Shown here in pieces: positions 33,901 through 40,999 of a stretch of DNA of 64,000 nucleotides. The position numbers and the translations under genes are program-made. Under the pieces are notes generated by a model. That model was given only the letters and a program-made list of their open reading frames with translations, was not told where the DNA came from and searched no databases. Where the stretch lies: assembly GCA_035504415.1 (NCBI GenBank), contig DATJRY010000008.1, forward strand, positions 1 through 64,000, read 5' to 3'. The stretch comes from Candidatus Sulfotelmatobacter sp. (GTDB lineage Bacteria > Vulcanimicrobiota > Vulcanimicrobiia > Vulcanimicrobiales > Vulcanimicrobiaceae). Positions within the stretch are counted from its first letter, which is position 1; each line of letters starts with the position of its first letter.

Positions 33901-34862
33901 TAGCGAGCATCGAAATAGACGATGCCGACGCCCTCAGCCGCCATTGGTCGCAGAGCCTCCAGCGCCAAGCGCGTTTTTCCTAGACCCGACGCGCCGTTGA
34001 GTCGAAAGACTCCGCCGATCTTTTTAGCTGCTGCTCTCAATTGCTCGGCGATGCGACCGGTCACGTCGTCCCAGACGTACGGGTTATCGAGACCGGGCAG
34101 GCGCGACCATTCGTCGAAGGTAGCTAGTAGTGCTGTATGCTCACGCCCGGCGGCACGAATAAGGAACGTACGAGACCAAAGATCTTGGGCTGCCCAGGCC
34201 GCAATTTCGTCCGCGGCCATGATGTAGATCTTCGGGTCAGTGCCCGGAAGATGCGGACGAGCAGCAGCGACCATTGCGTGAGTACGCGCTAATTTTTGGT
34301 CAGCGGTCATATCGATTCCGCTGAAGACGATGTAGGCGCCATCGGCGGCAAGCACGTCGCGAATTCGGGGTTTGATCGCGGTCCCGTCGCGCCGCATGAT
34401 CTCGCGAACCAAATCGGACGGACCGAGACGCCGACCGGACTTTGACTGCCATATTACGCTTCGGGCAGGCAGTCTGGCGGTCCGAGCGGGCCCGCCGGAC
34501 CACACCATCATGCCATCGATGCCACCATCGGCATCGCTGTTGCGGCATGTCGTGTCCGGAACGCCCGGGATTTCATGCTGCCGGACCTCGAGCCGCACGA
34601 GGTGGTTGATCAGCGTGGCAAAGTCGGCTGGTGTGAGTGCTTCGACATCCCCCGCCCCGACCGTGAATGGATTACTGGCCTGAGATCGGGCCCGCTGGGT
34701 CTTCCACCGGGCAAGATGACGGCTGATTAGCGCCAAAGAGCCGGCACCCAACAGCTCTTGAACCGAGCGTAAGGTGGGGCGCGCCCCGCTGCTCGCTATC
34801 TTAAGTGCCGCTTCCTCAACCTGTTGGTAGGTGACTTGGCCGGGCCGTCCCCGCGTCTGCAT
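30987..34862 (-). CDS. Large HTH + PD-(D/E)xK nuclease + P-loop NTPase protein, probable anti-phage defence
   Basis: 1291 residues. Residues about 10-55 match the KfrA N-terminal DNA-binding type (VTYQQVEEAALKIASSG, GSLALISRHLARWK). Residues about 78-145 look like a PD-(D/E)xK nuclease: ADGGIDGMMVW with D112/D116, then VIWQSKSG with Q139-x-K141. Walker A GASGLGKT at 290-297 and Walker B TIVVDDCE at 343-350 follow, then some 900 residues of helical repeats. Nuclease + STAND-like NTPase + long helical sensor is the plan of Avs-type defence proteins; the HTH at the front is unusual. Alone on the minus strand of a tRNA island beside a toxin-antitoxin pair. Specific Avs subtype not assigned. Confidence 0.75.
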   Translation of the reverse strand: MQTRGRPGQVTYQQVEEAALKIASSGARPTLRSVQELLGAGSLALISRHLARWKTQRARSQASNPFTVGAGDVEALTPADFATLINHLVRLEVRQHEIPGVPDTTCRNSDADGGIDGMMVWSGGPARTARLPARSVIWQSKSGRRLGPSDLVREIMRRDGTAIKPRIRDVLAADGAYIVFSGIDMTADQKLARTHAMVAAARPHLPGTDPKIYIMAADEIAAWAAQDLWSRTFLIRAAGREHTALLATFDEWSRLPGLDNPYVWDDVTGRIAEQLRAAAKKIGGVFRLNGASGLGKTRLALEALRPMAAEGVGIVYFDARYPGSGLQLLSTIPDWRRLGVGGTIVVDDCEAELHQQLAQAIAGSALSVISIDHRHELSGDATLRQTNSETITRIVKGLEPQLTGPNFLRIVEYAQGWPLMAILVLKAISNDSVMITDLTNDQITQRLIGYFDDSDEYAVLSLLALFDHVGYSERVALEWEILRATFLPNVSRDAFHRIVKNFERKGLIVAIGRYWRVTPPPLALRLTRRWLDDVAPETRERLFAELPDSLTIALARRFGDVTTGTSLELAAGLLSPSGRFGNLAGILGPTNSRMLRSLAQVNPDAAIKAMTRALSALSDEDLSDIDEPSGRQNLVWALEGIAFHAAHFKAAVRLIFALARNENASNANNATGTLSKFFAVQGSQTEAHPNERIAIVDEMLERTDSRSHTLVAEALGRVLSLNQNYVVLGVESQGGRPILIEWCPTIWKDIFDYVRAAVDRALTLSSRGPQAFALSRDVIADGIPLLARYRLWDDLERAATSLAGPAWPKAVDRLKWAIRHVCENDADRERARGILQSLLPTDLLEQITLYVTDPPLDLDEVPGSGIVDRSLENVDRFARETTEAGRVRAVLDVVSTGWSHRLPHGYGQAAAKHTGDREQLVEDALAAYVDAPEPRNDLALMSIVGTLGEADPDYRWSVLVRISKDDHLVQALPAVIVWPRVESRDIELLLQAYKERRLTAPPRRNLFMGNAYAHVDREQLRALAAVFLDHGWYSSVVNLLMFGVSDREGLDDVFEAVIVQSGFLKKPLDDVHEWSLLEVAKRLIKSNVRFATDVGEQLMTEALSDKGGFAERRRVADLWPMLLAHDTVWDRFKRRYASLDRADRWRLLIATQHDSFSLADDRLAVEGRSIDDLIAFGHDYVDDVPAFLAQYGLMIQSSPDEPLRITPLMMALLENFGERDDVLRSLEANIHSFASVGPGADYYAMRMALVDGMPTFGSPRIEIWKDELRSHLDAERKRASLRDNEIEQGIF

Positions 34863-34967
34863 GTGCTTGTATTTCGAATCATTTCGGTACGAAACCTCGT
34901 CACCAACGGAGCCGCGTCGGACATGCGGCTTGAAGCCGTGCGTGGGCGTCGGCCGATGGGGTAGGCC

Positions 34968-35005
34968 TCGACAAATGTCAGGTTTTCGGTGTAATATACT
35001 GACAT
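34968..35005 (+). promoter_or_regulatory. Promoter and operator of the AbiE-type pair, near-leaderless
   Basis: TCGACA (34968-34973, -35-like), 18 bases, TAATAT (34992-34997, -10). The inverted repeat ATGTCAG (34975-34981) / CTGACAT (34999-35005) brackets the -10. The start codon ATG 35004 lies 7 bases past the -10, so transcription should start at or next to it and the mRNA would have little or no leader. AbiEi antitoxins are known to repress their own promoter through inverted repeats, which fits. Confidence 0.7.
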
Positions 35006-35597
35006 GAGCGTAGCGGCAGCCATCCGGAGGCAGGTAGAGGGGCTTCCTGATCGGACACCAGTTCGCGTGGCCGAGGTTCGAGCCAAACTACCCCAGGCTA
35101 CTAATGCGGCAATTGAGCAAGCCTTCGCTCGTTTAGCGAAGGACGGCACACTTCTTCGAATTAGTAAGGGCGTTTATTGGAAAGCACGCCGGACGCGATT
35201 TGGAATGGTCAGGCCCGACGCATTTGAGACCGCGTTTGCCATCGCTGGTGATCATGCTCCAGGTCCTGCCGGTCCAGCCGCTGCCGCCTTCCTTGGGCTG
35301 ACGACGCAAATTCCACCGGTCCAGGATTATGCCGTCCTGGTGAAGCCAGCGGTTAGTCTGCCGAACGTCGCTTTCCACGAGCGTACAAACACCCGTCGCA
35401 AGGAATTGAATCCCGCGGAGATCGCGGTCCTGGAGATTGCTCGGGATCGCTGCCGCTTTTGCGAGTTGCCACAGCGGAGGATCTTTGCCCACTTAAGAGA
35501 GCTTGCGGAACAGGGAAAGATCAGTGTACCTGCCGTGCGCGAAGCGGCAATCGGTGAGACGCGCATGGTCCAAGAGTTCGTGACATCGCTCTCGTAG
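35004..35597 (+). CDS. AbiEi-like antitoxin / DUF6088 protein
   Basis: 197 residues. N-terminal winged helix: VRVAEVRAKLPQATNAAIEQ and AFARLAKDGTLLRISKGVYW, the usual AbiEi/DUF6088 start, in which the wing binds operator DNA. A C-terminal domain follows (FLGLTTQIPPVQDYAVLV, LNPAEIAVLEIARD). The overlapping operator repeat supports autoregulation. Neutralises the nucleotidyltransferase toxin encoded next. Codon use is less GC-rich than the flanking chromosome. Either an AbiE abortive-infection antitoxin or a generic type IV antitoxin; the neighbour decides for AbiE type. Confidence 0.82.
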   Translation: MSVAAAIRRQVEGLPDRTPVRVAEVRAKLPQATNAAIEQAFARLAKDGTLLRISKGVYWKARRTRFGMVRPDAFETAFAIAGDHAPGPAGPAAAAFLGLTTQIPPVQDYAVLVKPAVSLPNVAFHERTNTRRKELNPAEIAVLEIARDRCRFCELPQRRIFAHLRELAEQGKISVPAVREAAIGETRMVQEFVTSLS

Positions 35598-35713
35598 GGA
35601 GAGCTAGCCTTCGCACGGAGCCTGAGGAACGAGCGGCGCTTGTAGGCCTGGCGAGTGACGCATTTGGCCTGAGCCCCGAGCTGGTCGAGAAGGATTTCTG
35701 GGTTACGGAAGTC

Positions 35714-36544
35714 TTGCGCGTTCTATCTCGACCGCGCCAGGGCGTGCGGATCATTTTTAAGGGGGGAACTAGTCTTTCCAAAGGGTTCCGCTTGATCCAT
35801 AGGATGTCTGAAGACGTCGACATCTTGCTGATCTCGGAAAATCTGTCAATCCGGCAGCGGACATTGCAACTCGACGCGATCATGCGTGATGTCGCGACCT
35901 ATCTTGGTATTCCGCCGGTCGAGCAGCGGCGCGAGGAAGGCCGCAAGCTCGTGTCGCGTTTTCCTTACAGCGACCGAGAGACGGCGATTGTCAGTCCGAG
36001 CGTCCTGCTCGAATTGAGTTTTCGCGGTTACCCGGAGCCATCGCTTGAGCGCGTAGTGGAATCCTATGTGGCTCAATACATGCGTGACGCCGGCATGCCG
36101 GAGGACTTCATTGAGCGAGATAATGTCACGCTTTCAGTTCTCGCTCCAGTGCGCACGCTCATGGAGAAAATCTTCGCCCTGCACGTAGCTGCGTCCAATT
36201 CGCCACCTCGGCTTGATGAGCTGCGCCTCATGGCACGTTACTACTACGACATCAAGATGCTTCTGGACGACCACGCAACGCGGTACGCACTCGGATCGCT
36301 CGGGGATATGGCGGCCTATTGCGAAAAAGAGTTACGCAATGCGGGAGTGGGCCAACCGTTTCACGGAGCGACGCGACCAACTGGCGGTTACGCCGAGAGC
36401 CCGGCGTTCCGGCTCTCGGCCCAGCTCCGAGAGGTCCTGGACGACGCCTACACCGCCGCGATGAGTTTTCTGTTCGCGCACGCGGAAAAACCGTCGCTTG
36501 ACGAATGTCTCGAATGCATCATACGCCACGGCGGCATTTTGTAG
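35714..36544 (+). CDS. AbiEii-type nucleotidyltransferase toxin, 5' end irregular
   Basis: 276 residues if started at TTG 35714. Motif GGTSLSKGF ... RMSEDVDILL is the GS-x-D/E-x-D nucleotidyltransferase signature of AbiEii toxins. However the same frame is open and coding upstream: codons from about 35606 to 35713 give LRTEPEERAALVG and ELVEKDFWVTEVLRV, the block that normally starts these proteins. That stretch has a good RBS (GGGAG at 35597-35601) but no ATG, GTG or TTG in frame after it. So the toxin either starts at a rare codon, or has lost its start and lacks about 35-40 N-terminal residues. 3' part ends LECIIRHGGIL with nothing odd. Confidence 0.8.
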   Translation: MRVLSRPRQGVRIIFKGGTSLSKGFRLIHRMSEDVDILLISENLSIRQRTLQLDAIMRDVATYLGIPPVEQRREEGRKLVSRFPYSDRETAIVSPSVLLELSFRGYPEPSLERVVESYVAQYMRDAGMPEDFIERDNVTLSVLAPVRTLMEKIFALHVAASNSPPRLDELRLMARYYYDIKMLLDDHATRYALGSLGDMAAYCEKELRNAGVGQPFHGATRPTGGYAESPAFRLSAQLREVLDDAYTAAMSFLFAHAEKPSLDECLECIIRHGGIL

Positions 36545-36668
36545 TGGGCCGCCCATTGGGCGCTCGCGGTTATTCGGGCCCTTTGCCAACTGGCGCACAT
36601 CATGGATCTGGGGGATCCGTGAGGGCTCCCTCCGGGTAGCGATCCCGGGAGCGCCGAAGTTACGGAGT

Positions 36669-38540
36669 ATGGCACCGGGTGAACAACCGTACGTCGTCGG
36701 ACTACCGGACGAGTTTGACCTAACCGAAGATCAAGCGCGTGCGCTAAACGTGGATGCACTCGTCGCCGATGCGTCGCTGGAGCACGGCCAGTTCGACTGC
36801 CAGCGTCGCCTTGCTGCTGCTCGAGACGAAGCGCAGGAGCGCGGCGATGAGGCTGCAGCTATTGCGTATCAGTTGCTCGTGGTTGCGACCGGAATGATGT
36901 TATCGGACGATCGCCGAGCGCCTTTCGGTAGGTACGTTTCAGGCCACGACGGAGAAAACCGGCGTTGGCACAGCCCGCTTCCCGCGGACCTCCGTGATCG
37001 TCACGTCGGGGCGCTCTTGGCGATTAACGAAACCATCACGACCCCAGTGCTGCGGGGCCATCTGGCCGATATCCTCTGGCACCGATTGTACCCAAGGAAA
37101 GCCGAGCACGCCCAGACGGCTGTGGCCGCTCACCTCCAGGTTGCCGAAGCAACGTTCGCCCCGGACCACTGGACCATCTCGGAACGCTATCTCTCTCGGG
37201 CATATCGCCTTTCACGGCTGCTCGGAACACGCAGCTCCGCATTCGCCGCAACGCTGAGAATGGCATGGGCGTTCTTGGATAGGCTGGACGCAACCGATCC
37301 TCTATTCTACACGCATAGGATTATCTCGCGCATCTTCGACACGCTTACGGAAGCGCAAAGTGAAGCGCTCCTCGAACGGGTTAAAAGGATCGCCGAATCG
37401 TCCGATGCCAACTATGCGTTCGAGCGAGCACGCCAATACTATGACGTCGCGGTTCGATTAGCGCGTCGCCTCCGGCAGAAGGGCCCGGTCGACGCGTTGC
37501 GGTTCGCGCGTGCCGAAACCTATACTCGACAGGCCGACCTTGCGGCGAACGAGGTGATGCGCGCCCACTATCTGCGCCTTGGCAGGAGAGCGTTACTGGA
37601 TGCGGGCGCGTCACGGGACCAGATCGAGCGCATCAGCGCCGCGCTCGATGACGCGCAAATTCTATCGGTCAGCGAGATGACCGAAATTGCGACAGAGATT
37701 CGTACAGAACCAGCGCCGGATGGCATCCTTGAGCGCATTCGGGGCAAGGAGCCCATGGAGGCGCTCTGGATTCTTGCTGGCAGCAGCATTCTTCTCAGAA
37801 AGAAGACGGCAGTTCGCGTAGCCGCCGACTACATCTCACGGTTCCACTTCCGGTATGGCTTCGGAAGAGCCAAAGTGAACCGGGACGGGAGGCTGCAAGG
37901 GACCTTCGCTGGTTCACTCGGTGCATCAGATGAAGAGCGGCGCAACGCACTTCGTGGTGCAATGCACGATCAGGCCGCCCAGGCTCGCTTGGCCAGCGTC
38001 CTCGGCACCATTGAGCCCGCTAGGCAGATCCTCGTCATCGAGCACGAGTACACGCTCGCGGATATCTATGAGGGAATCCAGAATCGGCCGTTGATTCCCC
38101 AAGGCCACTCCCTGCTCTGGGCCAAGGGCGTTTACGCAGGCCTTATGGGCGAATTCGACATCGCGGTTCACATACTGGCACCGCAGATTGAGAACGCGCT
38201 TCGCGAAGTCTTGCGAAGACGGCGCGTTGTCGTCATTGAGGAGCTCGACGGCTACCAGCGAGTGCAGTCCGTCGCCGACGTGCTTCGGCATCCGGTTGCC
38301 CCAGCGGCGTTCGGCGAGGACTACGTCTTCACGTTGGACTCCGTGCTCGGAGATCGCATGGGGGCGAATGTACGTAACGAAGTCGCGCACGGCCTCGTGA
38401 ACGACGCTGCCGCTGGCGGAGTGGAGTCCGCGTTCCTTTGGTGGTTGGCGCTCAGGCTACTGAGAGCATATGGCCCGGATCCCCTTGCAAGACCACCGAC
38501 GACCGGCGACGACGCTCGCCCGGATGTTTCAGGAGGTTGA
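36669..38540 (+). CDS. DUF4209-like protein with HEPN-type RxxxxH motif
   Basis: 623 residues from ATG 36669 (GGAG one base upstream, close spacing; the open frame begins earlier, at 36498, inside the toxin gene). Long helical N-terminal region (ALLAINETITTPVLRGHLAD, RAYRLSRLLGTRSSAF), then a C-terminal domain with AKGVYAGLMGEFDIAVHILA, ENALREVLRRR and GANVRNEVAHGLV. R569-x4-H574 is a HEPN-type catalytic motif in the place expected for DUF4209 proteins, which suggests an RNase-like effector. Last gene of the island before attR. It may be a separate defence gene or a partner of the AbiE pair, 124 bases upstream. Confidence 0.72.
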   Translation: MAPGEQPYVVGLPDEFDLTEDQARALNVDALVADASLEHGQFDCQRRLAAARDEAQERGDEAAAIAYQLLVVATGMMLSDDRRAPFGRYVSGHDGENRRWHSPLPADLRDRHVGALLAINETITTPVLRGHLADILWHRLYPRKAEHAQTAVAAHLQVAEATFAPDHWTISERYLSRAYRLSRLLGTRSSAFAATLRMAWAFLDRLDATDPLFYTHRIISRIFDTLTEAQSEALLERVKRIAESSDANYAFERARQYYDVAVRLARRLRQKGPVDALRFARAETYTRQADLAANEVMRAHYLRLGRRALLDAGASRDQIERISAALDDAQILSVSEMTEIATEIRTEPAPDGILERIRGKEPMEALWILAGSSILLRKKTAVRVAADYISRFHFRYGFGRAKVNRDGRLQGTFAGSLGASDEERRNALRGAMHDQAAQARLASVLGTIEPARQILVIEHEYTLADIYEGIQNRPLIPQGHSLLWAKGVYAGLMGEFDIAVHILAPQIENALREVLRRRRVVVIEELDGYQRVQSVADVLRHPVAPAAFGEDYVFTLDSVLGDRMGANVRNEVAHGLVNDAAAGGVESAFLWWLALRLLRAYGPDPLARPPTTGDDARPDVSGG

Positions 38541-38781
38541 TGCCGACGCGGCCTCTCGCCGTCGCCAACTCGCTGCTCGCGGCGGTGCGCCTAGGAGATC
38601 GTGCCGACGAGGCGCTGAGTACCTGGTCGCAGGCCGGTGGCGGCCTTGCTGCGTGGTCCGCCTGCGAAGGGTGGGGCAGGCAGGTGCCACCACCTGGTAC
38701 CACCACGGACATCCGTTTGTCCGCCTTCCCCGTGTCTATCCCGGGTCGATCAGTGCCCAGTGATGAGGCGACGAGGGGGCT
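38541..38781. other. Right-end non-coding segment of the island
   Basis: No supported gene. An inverted repeat CAGGTG-CCAC-CACCTG lies around 38680-38697 next to CTGGTACCACCACGG; it could be a recombinase or directionality-factor site, or an unrelated hairpin. No integrase remnant was found. Confidence 0.45.
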
Positions 38782-38834
38782 GCAGCTGATTCGTAATCAG
38801 CAGGTCGCCGGTTCGAGTCCGGCCGTCGGCTCCA
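38782..38834 (+). repeat. Right attachment repeat (attR), 3' fragment of tRNA-Thr
   Basis: Exact 53-base copy of 30271-30323. The sequence before it (GAGGGGGCT) does not continue the tRNA, so this is only a fragment and not a second functional tRNA gene. Confidence 0.93.
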
Positions 38835-38881
38835 TCGCGCAGCGAGGCGCCGCGCCCCCTTCTCAGAGAAGAGAGGGCCGC

Positions 38882-39748
38882 ATGAGCGGGTCCGGCTCGG
38901 GTGCGGAGGCATTTGGAGACGTGCTTCTTCCTCCAATTGACGGAGGATTACGCGTCGAGGTCACGATCCCAGCCGGAGGGGGCGGGGCATTCATCGTTCC
39001 CGCGCATGGGTTGCATTACGTGAAGGCGGGCCGCGTGCGTGCGGTGGTCGACGGGATCGACCGCGTCGTCGAGGCGGGAGCGCTCATGACCGTTCCGCCG
39101 GGACCGCGGCGGATGCGGACGTTGGCGGAGACGGTCGTACAGACGGTGGCGGTACCGGACGCTGCCTTCATCGGGCGCTTCGGCGCGGAACCGGCGATTC
39201 TCGATCTCTCGCGGCGAGAGAAGCGCGAGTGGGCGGAACGGATGGAGTCGCTGGTTGCGACGACGGACGAAGCTTCCCGGCTCGAAGCGGCGAGGAGCGC
39301 GCTCGCGTTGCGCGAGGAGCGCGCCGAGGAGCGCGCACGGCAACATTTCGATCTGGTGCAGCGCGTCCTCGCGTTTCTCGGCGAGACGCTCGACCGCGCA
39401 CCGACGCTGCACGAGCTCAGCGATCGTTTCGGCTTCGCGCCGAACTACTTGAACGACGTCCTGAGTGCGAGCACCGGCCGTTCGATACGACAGTGGACGA
39501 TCGCGTTTCGCCTCGAGGCGGCGCGCTCCGCGCTGCGGCGGCGATCGGCGTCGATCACCGCCGTCGCGAGCCAGTTCGGCTTCGAGCCGGCGTACTTCGC
39601 GCGCCGCTTCGCCGGCCGGTACGGCATCTCGCCGGCGGCCTGGCGCGCACTGACCGGGCGCACGCAGGCCGGGCTCGACGAGGCGATCCGGCGCGTCTCG
39701 CCGCACGGCGTGCGGCTGGACGTCCCGGAGGCTACGTCGAGGGAGTGA
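38882..39748 (+). CDS. AraC-family transcriptional regulator
   Basis: 288 residues from ATG 38882 (GAGAGGG upstream). N-terminal cupin-like sensor (VTIPAGGGGAFIVPAHGLHY, VPPGPRRMRTLAE), a charged coiled linker (REERAEERARQHFDLVQRVL), then two HTH of the AraC/XylS type: TLHELSDRFGFAPNYLNDVL and ITAVASQFGFEPAYFARRFA. The frame continues upstream through attR, but that is the tRNA fragment being read and is excluded. Its 3' end overlaps the convergent lipoprotein gene by 17 bases. Target genes unknown; the first gene beyond the island. Confidence 0.9.
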   Translation: MSGSGSGAEAFGDVLLPPIDGGLRVEVTIPAGGGGAFIVPAHGLHYVKAGRVRAVVDGIDRVVEAGALMTVPPGPRRMRTLAETVVQTVAVPDAAFIGRFGAEPAILDLSRREKREWAERMESLVATTDEASRLEAARSALALREERAEERARQHFDLVQRVLAFLGETLDRAPTLHELSDRFGFAPNYLNDVLSASTGRSIRQWTIAFRLEAARSALRRRSASITAVASQFGFEPAYFARRFAGRYGISPAAWRALTGRTQAGLDEAIRRVSPHGVRLDVPEATSRE

Positions 39749-40859
39749 AGCCGACCACCTGGAGGGTGAACCCGCTGAAATTGGCGCTGGGCAGCTCCGT
39801 GATGGTGCCGTTGCCGCCACCGTCGAGCGTGATCGTCGCGACCGTGGTCGGGTGCGCGCTCGAGACGCCCGAGACGACGACCCCGGTGAAGCCGCTCGTG
39901 TTGTTGCCGGCGAGGCTCGCCGCCTCGTCGCGCGACGGATTCGCCGCGTTGATCGCAAGCGACAAGAGCGATTGGCCCGGACCGAATTCCACCACGATCG
40001 TGATGGTGCCACTCGTCAGATAATCGAAGCCGTCGAGTGCGTACGTCTCGGGCGGGCCGCCCGGCTGCAGGATGCTCAGCGACGCACCCGAGTCGAAGGT
40101 CAGAACGCCGGCGGTCGAGACCGGGGCGTTCGTGGTCGAGTAGGTGCTCAATCCGGGTACGGTGACGATTTTGACCGGCGTCGGGCCGATCGACGCGCCG
40201 ATCTGCGCGAAGGGAAAGACCGCAAAGGTATGAGCGATGAACGCCGCTCCGCAGTACCAGAGCGATCCGGAGTTCAGATCGCACGTGGTCTGCATCTCGT
40301 TGCCGTGCGCATCAGCGATTTGGGCGCTGAAGATTTCATCGCCGAGGCTCCCCTCCTGGCCGGTCTTGTTCTGTTCGGTCTCGATCGCGATGTTCTGGAC
40401 CGCGCTCACGCTTCCGCCGGCCGTGTAGTGCGCTATCGTGCCGGTGGCGTTCACCAGCGAACCGGAGGCCGTCACGTTCTCCGCGAGATCCACGACGAGG
40501 GACGGGTGCACGCACGCGGAGTCGTAGAAGTACGAGTAGGTAACGTCGTCTTGGAGGTTGCTCGGCCCCGGATCGACGACTTCCGAATCGTTGCTACACG
40601 TCGAGGCGGACCGCGGAGCACGAGCCCGCGACGCGGACGTTTGTATCTGCGCGATGATGCCCTGCAGGGTCTGCATCAGCGATGTGCTCTGCACCATCCC
40701 GAGCATCGTATGAGCGCCGGACGCTGCACCCTCGGGCGACGCGGACGGAGTGCCCACGGGCCTCGGTGCGACGGCCGACCTCGTCGTGCCGCACGCGCTC
40801 AGGAGCGCCGCTGAGAAGAGGATGAGAAGGGTTACGAGGGCCCTCGTGCGTTGGTGCAC
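39732..40859 (-). CDS. Lipoprotein of unknown function
   Basis: 375 residues from GTG 40859, which has AGGAG nine bases upstream; the open frame goes further up with no RBS. Lipobox LLSAC with Cys23. After a Thr/Ser/Pro linker, the mature part is beta-rich with few charged clusters (DLAENVTASGSLVNATGTIA, GTITIVVEFGPGQSLLS, ATITLDGGGNGTITELP), and has several Cys residues (TCSNDSE, TTCDLNSGSLWYCG). No family recognised. It sits 140 bases downstream of the Kelch lipoprotein on the same strand, and both are secreted, so they may be functionally linked. Confidence 0.7.
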   Translation of the reverse strand: MHQRTRALVTLLILFSAALLSACGTTRSAVAPRPVGTPSASPEGAASGAHTMLGMVQSTSLMQTLQGIIAQIQTSASRARAPRSASTCSNDSEVVDPGPSNLQDDVTYSYFYDSACVHPSLVVDLAENVTASGSLVNATGTIAHYTAGGSVSAVQNIAIETEQNKTGQEGSLGDEIFSAQIADAHGNEMQTTCDLNSGSLWYCGAAFIAHTFAVFPFAQIGASIGPTPVKIVTVPGLSTYSTTNAPVSTAGVLTFDSGASLSILQPGGPPETYALDGFDYLTSGTITIVVEFGPGQSLLSLAINAANPSRDEAASLAGNNTSGFTGVVVSGVSSAHPTTVATITLDGGGNGTITELPSANFSGFTLQVVGFTPST

Positions 40860-40999
40860 CCGTTCGTCTCCTGACGAGAGAAGCGCTGAAACACCAACGA
40901 ATGTAGCCGCTGCCGGCTGGTGCAGCTTGCATTTTCGACCGAGCTTCGTGAAGCGCCGGTTCGCCCAGATAGAGCGACCGCTCGCTTGCTGATTCGTGT

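Larger units (their letters stand above)
30271..38834. mobile_element. tRNA-Thr-integrated genomic island with defence-type cargo
   Basis: 8.5-kb segment between the two 53-base repeats. Its genes are visibly less GC-rich and use codons such as AAT, TTG and ATT more than flanking genes, a sign of transfer. Cargo: a small broken frame, a large HTH-nuclease-NTPase protein, an AbiE-type toxin-antitoxin pair and a DUF4209/HEPN-like protein. I find no tyrosine or serine recombinase, excisionase or transposase in either strand, so it is a minimal or decayed element that would need an integrase in trans. Confidence 0.88.

Noticed and set aside
30324-38781. Search for an integrase, excisionase or transposase in the island
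   Set aside because: No frame on either strand shows tyrosine-recombinase, serine-recombinase or DDE motifs, so none was called.
38438-38881. Upstream extension of the AraC regulator containing LIRNQQVAGSSPAVGS
   Set aside because: It reads through the attR tRNA fragment and overlaps the DUF4209 gene; ATG 38882 has a proper RBS.
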